A stretch of 64,000 nucleotides of DNA from an uncultured Flavobacteriales bacterium. GTDB taxonomy: Bacteria > Bacteroidota > Bacteroidia > Flavobacteriales > BACL11. A program made the position numbers and the translations under genes. Where the stretch lies: the NCBI GenBank assembly GCA_943789505.1, contig CALSUJ010000002.1:80001-144000 (forward strand), read 5' to 3'. Below, in pieces: positions 1 through 10,273 of this stretch. The number at the start of each line of letters is the position of its first letter. Positions within the stretch are counted from its first letter, which is position 1. The notes below the pieces were generated by a model. The model searched no databases, was not told the DNA's origin, and saw nothing but the letters and a program-made list of their open reading frames with translations.

Positions 1-1313
1 GCTTTCAATTCAGTTTTGATAGTATTATTAACAGTTAAAGTGTCAATGAATGAAGCAATGCTTTCGGCATTAATTACTGAGTTAGTTCTTGTTAATTCCT
101 TTAGTGCTTCATAAGGGTTTGGATAGCCTTCTCTTCTTAATATTGTTTGAATTGCTTCTGCTACTACTGCCCAGTTTTTCTCTAAGTCAGCAGCAATGTT
201 TTCTTCATTAATAATTAACTTATTTATTCCTTTGTTTAATGATGCGAAAGCGATAAGGGTATGTGCAAAAGGAGCTCCAATATTTCTTAAAACGGTACTG
301 TCAGTTAAATCTCTTTGTAAGCGAGATATAGGTAGTTTGCTAGATAAGAATGAGAAGATTGCATTTCCCATTCCTAAGTTACCTTCTGCATTTTCAAAAT
401 CAATAGGATTTACTTTGTGTGGCATTGCTGATGAACCTACTTCTCCTTTTTTGATTTTTTGTTTGAAATAATCCATAGAAACATAAGTCCAGATATCTCT
501 AGAGAAATCAATTAAAATAGTGTTGATTCTACTGATGTTATCCATGAGTGCTGCCAAATTATCGTAATGCTCAATTTGTGTAGTAGTTTGTTGTCTTTCC
601 AATCCTAAAGCATCAGCTGTAAAGTTGTTAGAAAAACTTACCCAATCAATTTCAGGAAAAGCAACATGATGTGCATTAAAGTTACCTGTTGCTCCACCAA
701 ACTTTGCACTAAAAGGAATTGTTTCTAAAAGGAATAGTTGCTTTTCAATACGCTCAACAAATACTTGAATTTCTTTTCCCATTCTTGTTGGTGAAGCAGC
801 TTGTCCGTGTGTGCGGGCTAACAATGGAATTGCTTTCCATTGCTGAGCCCTATCTTTTAGTAAACTAATAATTTCAGTTAACTGAGGTAAATAAACTTTG
901 TTTATAGCTTCTTTTATAGAAAAAGGAACTGCAGTATTATTAATGTCTTGTGAAGTTAATCCGAAATGGATAAACTCTTTAAACTCTTGTAGTCCTAATT
1001 TATCAAATTCTTCTTTAATAAAGTATTCTACTGCTTTTACGTCATGGTTAGTAATACTTTCAATGTCCTTAATTCTTTGTGCATCACTTTCTTTAAAATT
1101 TGTGTATAAATCTCTTAATTCTGAGAATTTATTACTAGGAAAATGATTTAGTTGAATGATAGAGTTATTGCAAAGTGCAATAAAATATTCTATTTCAACC
1201 TGTACTCTGAATTTAATTAAAGCAGCTTCAGAAAAGTATGCTTGTAGGCTAGACGTTTTACTGATATATCTTCCGTCAATCGGGGTAACTGCAGTTAAAG
1301 GAGTAAGTGTCAT
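1..1313 (-). CDS. purB: adenylosuccinate lyase (C-terminus cut by window edge)
   Basis: Fumarase/aspartase-superfamily enzyme that splits SAICAR to AICAR and adenylosuccinate to AMP, releasing fumarate in purine synthesis. The reverse strand is open from an ATG at 1313 to the window edge, 437 codons. The N-terminus reads MTLTPLTAVTPIDGRY, typical of bacterial PurB, and the family signature GSSAMPHKVNP lies near residues 292-302 (about 405-437), including the catalytic-loop serine. At the left edge the protein reads FIDTLTVNNTIKTELKA, so I estimate only about ten C-terminal residues are missing. A TAAATTTG promoter-like box lies 23 nt before the start. It diverges from the DUF456 gene. Confidence 0.95.
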   Translation of the reverse strand, partial: MTLTPLTAVTPIDGRYISKTSSLQAYFSEAALIKFRVQVEIEYFIALCNNSIIQLNHFPSNKFSELRDLYTNFKESDAQRIKDIESITNHDVKAVEYFIKEEFDKLGLQEFKEFIHFGLTSQDINNTAVPFSIKEAINKVYLPQLTEIISLLKDRAQQWKAIPLLARTHGQAASPTRMGKEIQVFVERIEKQLFLLETIPFSAKFGGATGNFNAHHVAFPEIDWVSFSNNFTADALGLERQQTTTQIEHYDNLAALMDNISRINTILIDFSRDIWTYVSMDYFKQKIKKGEVGSSAMPHKVNPIDFENAEGNLGMGNAIFSFLSSKLPISRLQRDLTDSTVLRNIGAPFAHTLIAFASLNKGINKLIINEENIAADLEKNWAVVAEAIQTILRREGYPNPYEALKELTRTNSVINAESIASFIDTLTVNNTIKTELK

Positions 1314-1336
1314 TTTTTTTTTGTTAATTAGAGTTG

Positions 1337-1344
1337 CAAATTTA
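1337..1344 (-). promoter_or_regulatory. putative -7 box of purB
   Basis: TAAATTTG on the minus strand matches the Bacteroidota -7 consensus TAnnTTTG and ends 23 nt before the purB ATG. I see no TTG -33 element at normal spacing, so this rests on one box. Confidence 0.35.
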
Positions 1345-1410
1345 AGCATTTTAAATAAGATGTTCTTTGAGAAATGAATTTTACATTTGCTTTTTTACTA
1401 CTTTTGGTAA

Positions 1411-1869
1411 ATGGAAATACTAATAATGATTGTAATTGGAATCTTATTGCTTTTAGGATTAATAGGAAGTATTATTCCAGCTTTGCCTGGCCCTCCTCTT
1501 TCTTATTTGGGTTTGTTGCTTTCCCATTTTTTTCTTAATGCTGTGGATGGTGTTTCCCTTTTTTGGATAGGAGTATTGGTAGTTTTTGTTACTGTTTTAG
1601 ATTATTATCTACAGATATATGGTGTAAAAAAAGCAGGTGGTGGTAAGTATGCAATTAGAGGTTCGTTTGTAGGTATGTTATCAGGAATTTTCTTGTTTCC
1701 CCCTTTTGGAATTTTAGTGGGCGCTTTTGTTGGTGCTTATATTGGTGCAAAAATTGATGCGAATAGCAATGAAGCGAAAATAGCTTTTGGTGCACTTTGG
1801 GGTTTTATTTCAGGTACAATTCTAAAATTGTGTACTAGTTTTTATATCATTTATATTTTACTTTTCTGA
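1411..1869 (+). CDS. DUF456 family membrane protein
   Basis: Small integral membrane protein of unknown function, 152 aa. It opens with a hydrophobic helix (about residues 3-25) followed by the Pro/Gly turn PALPGPPLSYLG, then a second helix at about 50-68 and a glycine-rich pair of helices around 87-116, ending in another hydrophobic segment. This spacing and the PALPGPP turn are typical of DUF456. No catalytic residues are apparent. Its stop codon overlaps the mqnA start by one base (TGATG), so the two are almost certainly co-transcribed and translationally coupled. Whether it has any role in menaquinone synthesis is unknown. Confidence 0.85.
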   Translation: MEILIMIVIGILLLLGLIGSIIPALPGPPLSYLGLLLSHFFLNAVDGVSLFWIGVLVVFVTVLDYYLQIYGVKKAGGGKYAIRGSFVGMLSGIFLFPPFGILVGAFVGAYIGAKIDANSNEAKIAFGALWGFISGTILKLCTSFYIIYILLF

Positions 1870-2606
1870 TGCTAAAAATATCAGCTGTTTCTTATTTAAA
1901 TACGATACCTTTTATACATGGGTTAAAGCAAAGTGAGCTTATAAAGATTATAAATTTGCAGTTGGACTATCCCTCTATTTGTGCCGAAAAACTCATTAAT
2001 GGTAATGTGGATTTGGCTTTAGTTCCTGTGGCTGTTATTCCAAAATTAAAAGAGGCTCATATTATTTCTGACTATTGCATAGGTGCTAATGGTGCTGTGG
2101 ATACGGTTTGTTTGTATTCAGATGTTCCTGTTGAAGAAATTGAAAGTATAGCGTTGGATTATCAATCGCGTACTTCTGTGGCATTGCTTAGAGTTTTATT
2201 GAAAGAGTATTGGCAGTTGAATCCTAAATTTATAAATGCTGTAGTTGGTTTTGAAGAAAATATAAAAGGAAATCATGCAGCTTTGGTGATAGGAGATAGA
2301 GCTTTTGCTTTAAATACTAAGCATGCCTATATTTATGATTTGTCAGCCATTTGGAAAGAAATGACAGGTTTCCCCTTTGTGTTTGCTGCTTGGGTAGCGA
2401 ATACAAAACTACCTCAGGATTTTATTATTTCCTTTAATAAAGCCCTTGAAAAAGGATTGAGTAATATTGATAAAGCTTTGGCTTTAGAAGGCGATAGTTA
2501 TCCGAGTTGTGAAAACCCTGAAGATTATTTAAATAACAAAATTTCTTACAGCTTAGATTCTGAAAAGCAAAAAGGAATGGAACTTTTTTTGAGAAAAATA
2601 ATTTAG
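1869..2606 (+). CDS. mqnA: chorismate dehydratase (futalosine pathway)
   Basis: MqnA dehydrates chorismate to 3-enolpyruvylbenzoate, the first committed step of the futalosine route to menaquinone. The 245-aa product has the family start ISAVSYLNTIPF (residues 4-15), the segment DLALVPVAVIP and the DYQSRTSVALLRVLL stretch of the periplasmic-binding-like fold. Length is normal for the family. It overlaps the upstream DUF456 gene by one base and ends 2 bases from the convergent yidC stop, with no visible terminator between. Other mqn genes are not in the window. Its presence implies the organism uses the futalosine route rather than menFDHCEB. Confidence 0.93.
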   Translation: MLKISAVSYLNTIPFIHGLKQSELIKIINLQLDYPSICAEKLINGNVDLALVPVAVIPKLKEAHIISDYCIGANGAVDTVCLYSDVPVEEIESIALDYQSRTSVALLRVLLKEYWQLNPKFINAVVGFEENIKGNHAALVIGDRAFALNTKHAYIYDLSAIWKEMTGFPFVFAAWVANTKLPQDFIISFNKALEKGLSNIDKALALEGDSYPSCENPEDYLNNKISYSLDSEKQKGMELFLRKII

Positions 2607-2608
2607 AT

Positions 2609-4420
2609 TTATTTTTTCTTTTTACCCTTTAATTGTTGCTCTTGTTTTTTCTGCATGTCCTCTAATTTCTTTTGAAACTTAGATTTTGGTTTAGCAGGTT
2701 TCTTTTTGTTAGCTTCCAATTGCGCCAATATTTCATCTTCATTAATCATTATTTTCATGAAATACTGTTGTGTAAAAGTAAACATGTTTGCTAAGAAATA
2801 GTAGTAAGAAAGTCCAGCAGCATAATTGTTGAAGAATCCAAGGAACATGATTGGCATCAGGTACATCATCCATTTCATTTGCGCCATTTGACCAGTTGCC
2901 ATTGAAGAATTCATCCTTGTGTACAATAAGGTAGAAACGGTCATCAATAAGGTAAATAAACTAATGTGATCACCATAAAAAGGAATCTCAAAACCTAAGT
3001 TGTAAATAGAATCGTAAGACGATAAATCGTCTGCCCAAAGAAAACTTTCTTGCCTTAGTTCAATTGAGGCTGGGAAGAAACGGAACATTGCAATGAGTAT
3101 AGGGAATTGGAATAACATTGGCAAGCAACCTCCCATTGGGTTCACACCTGCTTTTCGATAAAGCCCCATAGTTTCTTGTTGGGCTTTCATTGGATCTTTT
3201 CCTTTTAACTTGTCGTTAATTTTATCAATCTCAGGCTTTAGAACTTTCATTTTTGCTTGCGATAAAAATGCTTTATAAGTAAAAGGAGCGAGTCCAATTT
3301 TTATAATTAGTGTAAGTAAAAGAATTATGATTCCGTAAGAAGAAAAGTACTTACTTAAAAAATCAAAAATATTAATAATAATATACTGGTTTACCCATCC
3401 AAATATTCCCCATCCTAGTGGTACTAATTCTTCAAAACCTGAATTGTAAGCTTTTAAAGTTTTGTAATGATTAGGTCCAAAATAGAATTGAAAACTTAAT
3501 TGTTCGTCTATTTTATGCTGATAAGGAAGCTCGAATTTAGCAGCTAAATCTTTTATGAATTCTGACCCTTCACTTTTTGTAGAAACTAAGTGAGTTGGCT
3601 TTTCAAATCCATCATTAGCAATAAAAATTGCACTAAAGAATTGTTGCTTGAATGCTACCCAATTTAGGCGAGCATTTATTTTGTCCTCATCAGTTGATGT
3701 GAAGCTTAAATAATCCCCTTCATTGTCAGCACTATACTGGTACTGAATCCCAGTATACATATCCTGATTAGTTTTGCTTTTCTCGGTTTGTGGTGTTTTC
3801 ATTTGCCACTCCAGGTTCATGTAATTTATTCCTGATGGAATAAGGCTTTCCATTCCTATAAATTTGATGTCAAAATCAATAAGATAGTCATCAGTAAGTG
3901 TATATAAATACTCTACATAATGGCTATCATCAGCCTTTAATTTCATACTTAAAGTGTTACTACTTTGTTCTGCAACAAAGTACAAGTCAGCAGTATTTAT
4001 GTTGTGTCCTGTAGTAAATTGAAGATTGAAACGAGAACTATCTGCATCAAATAAATCAAGTGCTAACGAATCAAAAGTTTGATATTCTTTTAAAATTACG
4101 GATACAATTCTCCCTCCTTTATTAGCAACTGTAATTTTTAGCTTATCATTTTCAATAACTTGAAATTCATTTGTCCCATTTGCAGCTGATGCAAAAACAC
4201 CATATTTTGTTTTTAGCTCCTCACTAATAACGGAGTTACTAAGTGTAGGAGTCGCAACTGTAGTTTCTGTAAATTGAGTCTCTGTAATTATAGCTTCAGT
4301 TAGTGCTGCAACTGGGGCTTGTTCTTGGGGTATATCAGGAAAAAAGAAAGTATTAAATACTATCAAAATGACAGCCATTAACACAAAGCCAATTAGTGAA
4401 TTTTTATCGTATTTTTTCAT
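2609..4420 (-). CDS. yidC: membrane protein insertase YidC
   Basis: Inserts and folds inner-membrane proteins with or without SecYEG. The 603-aa protein has the Gram-negative layout: an N-terminal transmembrane anchor (about 10-28), a large periplasmic beta domain (about 60-340), then the conserved 60KD_IMP core with five membrane segments. The core contains the motif GVNPMGGCLPMLFQFPI, and a cytosolic hairpin rich in Lys (VLKPEIDKINDKLKGKDP) lies between the first two core helices. The C-terminus is a strongly basic Lys/Gln tail ending GKKKK, common in Bacteroidota YidC. It starts 12 bases after the pyrG stop, so the pair is probably one transcript, an arrangement I recall as common in the phylum. 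Confidence 0.96.
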   Translation of the reverse strand: MKKYDKNSLIGFVLMAVILIVFNTFFFPDIPQEQAPVAALTEAIITETQFTETTVATPTLSNSVISEELKTKYGVFASAANGTNEFQVIENDKLKITVANKGGRIVSVILKEYQTFDSLALDLFDADSSRFNLQFTTGHNINTADLYFVAEQSSNTLSMKLKADDSHYVEYLYTLTDDYLIDFDIKFIGMESLIPSGINYMNLEWQMKTPQTEKSKTNQDMYTGIQYQYSADNEGDYLSFTSTDEDKINARLNWVAFKQQFFSAIFIANDGFEKPTHLVSTKSEGSEFIKDLAAKFELPYQHKIDEQLSFQFYFGPNHYKTLKAYNSGFEELVPLGWGIFGWVNQYIIINIFDFLSKYFSSYGIIILLLTLIIKIGLAPFTYKAFLSQAKMKVLKPEIDKINDKLKGKDPMKAQQETMGLYRKAGVNPMGGCLPMLFQFPILIAMFRFFPASIELRQESFLWADDLSSYDSIYNLGFEIPFYGDHISLFTLLMTVSTLLYTRMNSSMATGQMAQMKWMMYLMPIMFLGFFNNYAAGLSYYYFLANMFTFTQQYFMKIMINEDEILAQLEANKKKPAKPKSKFQKKLEDMQKKQEQQLKGKKKK

Positions 4421-4432
4421 TGTATAGCTTGA

Positions 4433-6046
<1,614 letters not shown>

Positions 6047-6067
6047 TTACAGTAGTTTTTGTTTTTG

Positions 6068-6075
6068 CAAAAATA
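6068..6075 (-). promoter_or_regulatory. putative -7 box of pyrG
   Basis: TATTTTTG on the minus strand, matching TAnnTTTG, 24 nt before the GTG start of pyrG. No clear -33 TTG partner is visible. Confidence 0.35.
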
Positions 6076-6145
6076 CTATTTGTTACTGATTATTCTTTTA
6101 TTGATAAAATTTTTATTAAAATTTTTTAAAAATCAGCTAAGTAAT

Positions 6146-8401
6146 TTAGAATGTGATGCTTGCACCAAAACTTGGCATGAGTGGTAATTGATTCACTCTT
6201 TCGTACTTTACACGGTTAAAATAAAAGATATTTTCTCGGTTATAAGCATTTGTTACTGATAGAGTCATGTCAAGTTCGGAGTTCTTGTTTAGCTTAATGC
6301 TTTTAGAAATTGAAGCGTCTAACCTGTGGTAGTAAGGCAGTCTTCCCTCATTAAGTTCCGCATACTCAATTCCTAACTCTCCATTTGTACTTGTGTAGTC
6401 CGTATTTATACCTTCAGAAAAAGTTAGGTTTTCGTAAAAACCTTGAGTTTGAGTGAATGGGAAACCTGAACCTAAATTCCATCTCATATCTGCTTTCCAA
6501 CTGTCATTTTTCCCGAATTTGTAAGAAGTAACAAAATTCATATTATGTCTTCTGTCAAAGTGTGGGTTATATGTTTTTTCTCCATCATTCCTTGTGATAA
6601 TACCAATAGAGTATACCGCCCAGATATATAATTTTTTACTTTTAAACTTAAGTAAAGCATCAACTCCTTTTGCAACTCCATTTTCAATAATAAATTCATC
6701 ATCTGCATTGGAAGTCATATTTCGGTTGATGTTTGTTAGTTGAGTAAAGTCTTTAATATATCCTTCTATTTGAAAATCAATTCTTCTGCTAATATCATAC
6801 TCAACTCCAGCAATCAAGTGTCTTGCCTTTTGGAACTTGTTTTTGTAAGGATTCCCATCTGCTTGGTCAGGAATTTCTTCAGGAGAAGAGATGATTCCAG
6901 AGAACAAATTCACAACATCTCTGTCGGAAGTTGTACTTAATATGTTTTGTGAATAATACCCTGATGACACTTTAAATCGTAAACGGTCACTGGCAATATA
7001 TTTCATTCCTAATCTTGGTTCAGGCGATACGCCAAGTGTGTATTTTTGCAAGCGAAATCCAGGTTCAATAATAAAACGAGTTGTATTAAATTGGTAATTA
7101 ATATAAGCTGAGAACTCTGAAGTATTTTCCTTTTGTTCAATTTTAGAATTTACAGAATTATAGGTAGTAAAATCAGTTGAGAATCCATGAATATCAAATC
7201 CATATTTTATTTTTCCTTTAGGTTGAAAATAAGTAAAATCAAATCCCATATTAAATCCATCTATTCCACTTTTTCTTAAGGGTGAAGCTTCTTCATCTAA
7301 AGAAATATCATAAGATGAATATGCGAAATTACCCTCAATTAAAACAGGAGAGTTCCCCGGAATTAGAATAAATTCTGAGCCGATACCTTGTGAAGTCCAA
7401 TTGAGTTCTGAAATGTCTTCATAATCTACTTTATCCTGAAAATTAAAACCAAAAACATTTATCTTACTTCCATTGTTTCCGTGTAATGAGAATTTTCCAT
7501 ATAAATCTGTGTAAGAATATGGTAAGCCTTTATCGTCAAAATACAAGATAGGTTCTTTATAAAGTATCTCCGAACTTTTATCCAAATAAGAGGTTTTTCC
7601 AGAAAAAACAAATGATGATTTTCCATTGCCTAAAAGTGGTCCTTCAACAAAAAGTTTTGATCCAAAAGTATTAGCCGATACTTTTCCTCCAAATTCTTTT
7701 TTATTTCCATCTATGGTTTTTATATCCATTATGGAAGAGATTCTACCACCATATTCTGCACTAAATCCACCTGTATACACATCTGTATTTCTGATGATAT
7801 CAGTATCGAAAACTGAGAATAATCCAATAGAATGAAAAGGACTATAAATAGTCATGCCATCAAGTAAAACTTTATTTTGTATTGGTGAACCTCCTCTTAT
7901 ATAGAGTTGCCCTCCTTGGTCACCTGTAAAAACGACTCCAGGGATTACTTGCATATATTGAGCTAAGTCCGGCTCTCCACCAATGTTAGGAATCATTTCC
8001 ATATCTTGCTTGGTAATTTTAATAGCAGCTGCCTTTACTTCTGTTTTCATTTCAGATCTTTCAGCTGAAATTCTTACCTCATTTAGTTTTACACTAGATT
8101 CTGATATCTCAAGATTTTGTGTAATTACTTTTCCTTTTTTTAAAGTAATGTTTACCGTTGAGGTATCATAACCGATATAGGTAACCATTAAGGTGTAGTC
8201 ACCAACTAATACCTTGGATATATTATACATTCCATTGATGTCAGTTGAAGCTCCAATAGTTGTTCCTTTTAGAATTACATTACAAAACATGATCGGTTCA
8301 GCACTATTTTTGTCATATACAAATCCTCTGATGTTTCCTGTTTGAGAATAAGCTATTGTAGTAAATAAAGAAATTGAAAGTAAAAGTAAAAATTTGCGCA
8401 T
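6146..8401 (-). CDS. TonB-dependent outer-membrane receptor with CarboxypepD_reg-like domain
   Basis: Outer-membrane active transporter of unknown substrate, 751 aa. I start at the ATG at 8401, 15 codons inside the longest frame, because it gives a clean signal peptide (MRKFLLLLSISLFTTIAYSQ). Next comes a carboxypeptidase-regulatory-like beta domain (about 22-100, with GVxDKNSAEP-type start and YIGYDT end). A TonB plug follows at about 130-235, including LYIRGGSPIQNKVLLDG, and then a beta-barrel ending in the terminal phenylalanine of SFGASITF, the usual outer-membrane assembly signal. There is no SusD-type lipoprotein beside it, so it is not a SusCD pair. It lies 47 bases after holA, with its own promoter-like box. 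Confidence 0.9.
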   Translation of the reverse strand: MRKFLLLLSISLFTTIAYSQTGNIRGFVYDKNSAEPIMFCNVILKGTTIGASTDINGMYNISKVLVGDYTLMVTYIGYDTSTVNITLKKGKVITQNLEISESSVKLNEVRISAERSEMKTEVKAAAIKITKQDMEMIPNIGGEPDLAQYMQVIPGVVFTGDQGGQLYIRGGSPIQNKVLLDGMTIYSPFHSIGLFSVFDTDIIRNTDVYTGGFSAEYGGRISSIMDIKTIDGNKKEFGGKVSANTFGSKLFVEGPLLGNGKSSFVFSGKTSYLDKSSEILYKEPILYFDDKGLPYSYTDLYGKFSLHGNNGSKINVFGFNFQDKVDYEDISELNWTSQGIGSEFILIPGNSPVLIEGNFAYSSYDISLDEEASPLRKSGIDGFNMGFDFTYFQPKGKIKYGFDIHGFSTDFTTYNSVNSKIEQKENTSEFSAYINYQFNTTRFIIEPGFRLQKYTLGVSPEPRLGMKYIASDRLRFKVSSGYYSQNILSTTSDRDVVNLFSGIISSPEEIPDQADGNPYKNKFQKARHLIAGVEYDISRRIDFQIEGYIKDFTQLTNINRNMTSNADDEFIIENGVAKGVDALLKFKSKKLYIWAVYSIGIITRNDGEKTYNPHFDRRHNMNFVTSYKFGKNDSWKADMRWNLGSGFPFTQTQGFYENLTFSEGINTDYTSTNGELGIEYAELNEGRLPYYHRLDASISKSIKLNKNSELDMTLSVTNAYNRENIFYFNRVKYERVNQLPLMPSFGASITF

Positions 8402-8420
8402 TTTTGAAAAAATTAGTCCG

Positions 8421-8428
8421 CAAATATA
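8421..8428 (-). promoter_or_regulatory. putative -7 box of the TonB receptor gene
   Basis: TATATTTG on the minus strand, 19 nt before the chosen ATG at 8401. A TTG lies upstream at 8444-8446, but the spacing (15 nt) is shorter than usual. The box supports the internal start over the longer frame. Confidence 0.35.
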
Positions 8429-8448
8429 ACTAAATAAAGGAAGCAATA

Positions 8449-9450
8449 TTATGAATGCAGAATTTTGAAAATGAACTCTTTTAAAAGGCCATCATGTGTA
8501 GTACTTTTGTTGTTTACTCCTTTGCTCTTAAGGTCATACTCTTTTAGGTATTCAAAAATATAAAACAACTGTCGTTTACTATAATGCTGTGCTGCAGTTT
8601 GGTATTGACTAACAAAAAAAGGATTTACTTTTAGTGCACTAGCAGCAAATTTTGGGCTTTTATCTTCCAGAAAATGATATACCATTATTTTCTGAAAATA
8701 GGAATATAAAGCGCCAAGCGTTGGAACAATATGATGATCCTTTGGATTGGCTGCAAAATGATTAATTATTTTATTCGCTTTTAAAACATCCTTTTTCCCC
8801 AATGCATTTTGTAATTCAAAAATATTATAGTCTTTACTTATTCCAATATGATACTCAATAAGTGTTGTGGTAATTTGTTCGTCCTTTTGTACAACTAACA
8901 TGAGTTTCTCTAATTCATTAGTAATTTTGGATAAATCAGTACCAATGTATTCTGCTAGTACAGCAGTTGCACTATTGTCAATCTTAAATCCGCTTTCTGT
9001 TATATAGGTATTTATCCAAGCAGGGATTTTATTGTCATATAATTTTTTACTTTCAAAAACAACACATTTTGAGGCTAGGGATTTTCCGAATTTCTTGCGT
9101 TTGTCAACTGATTTTCCTTTATAGCAAATCACCAAAAGGGTTGAGGGCTGTACATTTTCTAGGTACGTGTCCAAAACATCAATATCTTTTAAGTGTTGCG
9201 CTTCTCTAACAATTACTACTCTTTTATAGGAACCAAAAGGAAATTGTTTTGCCTCCCCAATTACTTGTGTTGTTTCAATTTCTTTTCCGTAAAGGATTAC
9301 TTGGTTGAATTCTTGCTCCTCAGTTGAGAGTACATTCTTTGCAAAAGCATTAGCTAATTTATCAATATAATAAGGTTCTTCCCCCATTAAAAAATAGACA
9401 GGTTGTAAATCTTTATTTGTTATTGATGATATGATTTCTTTATAATTCAC
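8449..9450 (-). CDS. holA: DNA polymerase III delta subunit
   Basis: Clamp-loader subunit that opens the beta sliding clamp. The 333-aa protein starts with the delta-family segment LQPVYFLMGEEPYYIDKLA. It then shows the degenerate AAA+ layout without a working Walker A motif, which is normal for delta. Mid-protein it has the typical ITNELEKLMLVV segment, followed by an alpha-helical collar domain. Length fits the family (about 330-345). It diverges from the HsdR_N gene only 8 bases away. The TonB receptor gene follows downstream on the same strand. dnaX, its clamp-loader partner, lies 6 kb away. Confidence 0.9.
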   Translation of the reverse strand: MNYKEIISSITNKDLQPVYFLMGEEPYYIDKLANAFAKNVLSTEEQEFNQVILYGKEIETTQVIGEAKQFPFGSYKRVVIVREAQHLKDIDVLDTYLENVQPSTLLVICYKGKSVDKRKKFGKSLASKCVVFESKKLYDNKIPAWINTYITESGFKIDNSATAVLAEYIGTDLSKITNELEKLMLVVQKDEQITTTLIEYHIGISKDYNIFELQNALGKKDVLKANKIINHFAANPKDHHIVPTLGALYSYFQKIMVYHFLEDKSPKFAASALKVNPFFVSQYQTAAQHYSKRQLFYIFEYLKEYDLKSKGVNNKSTTHDGLLKEFIFKILHS

Positions 9451-9463
9451 TTATTTTGTGGAT

Positions 9464-9910
9464 ATGAATATGCCTCAATTAAATTTGCCGAATGCAGTCC
9501 TCAAAACTAAATTAGTTGAAGGGACTACACAAGTTTTTGACGCAGTAAGAAAAAAATATTTAGTTTTAACTCCTGAAGAATGGGTGAGACAGCACTTTAT
9601 CCATTATTTAAATCTAGAAAAAAACTATCCCTTAGGGCTGATGGGAGTGGAAAAATTGGTAAAATATAATGGCATGCACACTAGAGCTGATATTGTATTG
9701 TATACTTCTGAAGGAAAGCCAAATATGATAGTTGAGTGTAAGGCTCCAAAGGTAAAGATTACGCAAGATGCGTTTAATCAGATTGCAAAATATAATTTCA
9801 AATTGAGAGTAGATTTTTTAGTAGTAACCAACGGGATGCAACATTTTTGTTGCGCTATGGATTATGAAAACAACAAGATTACTTTTTTGGAGGAAGTTCC
9901 TAGTTATTAG
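9464..9910 (+). CDS. type I restriction HsdR N-terminal-domain protein (stand-alone)
   Basis: Stand-alone PD-(D/E)xK nuclease-fold domain of about 148 aa. The nuclease core is visible: Asp in TRADIVLY and the E-x-K of MIVECKAPKVKI, followed by the helix QDAFNQIAKYN. No HsdM, HsdS or helicase part is present nearby, so this is not a restriction system. I believe such solo proteins recur next to holA in Bacteroidota, and their function is unknown. I use the ATG at 9464 rather than the GTG at 9458; a further ATG at 9470 is possible. It is divergent from holA with 8-13 bases between starts, so the promoters must overlap the coding ends. Confidence 0.75.
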   Translation: MNMPQLNLPNAVLKTKLVEGTTQVFDAVRKKYLVLTPEEWVRQHFIHYLNLEKNYPLGLMGVEKLVKYNGMHTRADIVLYTSEGKPNMIVECKAPKVKITQDAFNQIAKYNFKLRVDFLVVTNGMQHFCCAMDYENNKITFLEEVPSY

Positions 9911-9911
9911 C

Positions 9912-10257
9912 ATATTTTTTTTCATAGCTACAGCAAATACTAAGCCAAGACATATTCCCAAACATATATATCGAAAACCACTCTAAATGCTATACCGAGG
10001 CATAATCCAACTTCAATATAATATTCAGATTCTTTTTTAGATTTTTCTTCTTCTTCTTCTTCTTCTTTCATTTTGTAAAGATATTTATATTGTCTAAGTC
10101 TCATCATTTTTTGATGACCAACAACTACTGTTGAAATTCTAGGATCTAAAGCCTAACTCTTTAGTTCGTTTCTGTATAAGTCTTGCTCACTTTGGGCAGG
10201 ATTTTTTTGTGCAAATTTCTAAGCTTTAGCTTGGTAGGTTTCCTTATTTTCGCCACT
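9912..10257 (-). pseudogene. decayed small gene: charged N-terminal part plus two-helix Gly-rich membrane part
   Basis: This 363-base gap between genes looks empty, but the minus strand holds a degraded coding sequence. From 10257 one frame reads SGENKETYQAKA, a TAG stop, KFAQKNPAQSEQDLYRNELKS, a second TAG, then ALDPRISTVVVGHQKMMRL. It continues through seven consecutive GAA codons (10048-10068) to EYYIEVGLCLGIAF. About 9960-9970 the frame breaks, and the continuation LGICLGLVFAVAMKKN is in the next frame. The paired GLCLGIAF and LGICLGLVF segments look like two glycine-zipper-type membrane helices of a small protein. Two stops plus one frameshift argue for true decay. A short product from the ATG at 10071 or 10107 cannot be excluded. 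Confidence 0.55.
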
Positions 10258-10273
10258 TTAAAAAATAGAGACA

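Noticed and set aside
6146-8446. TonB receptor as a SusC-type glycan importer
   Set aside because: No SusD-like lipoprotein or glycosidase lies nearby; the barrel size (751 aa) is also small for SusC.
9464-9910. Type I restriction-modification system
   Set aside because: Only the HsdR N-terminal domain exists; hsdM and hsdS are absent.
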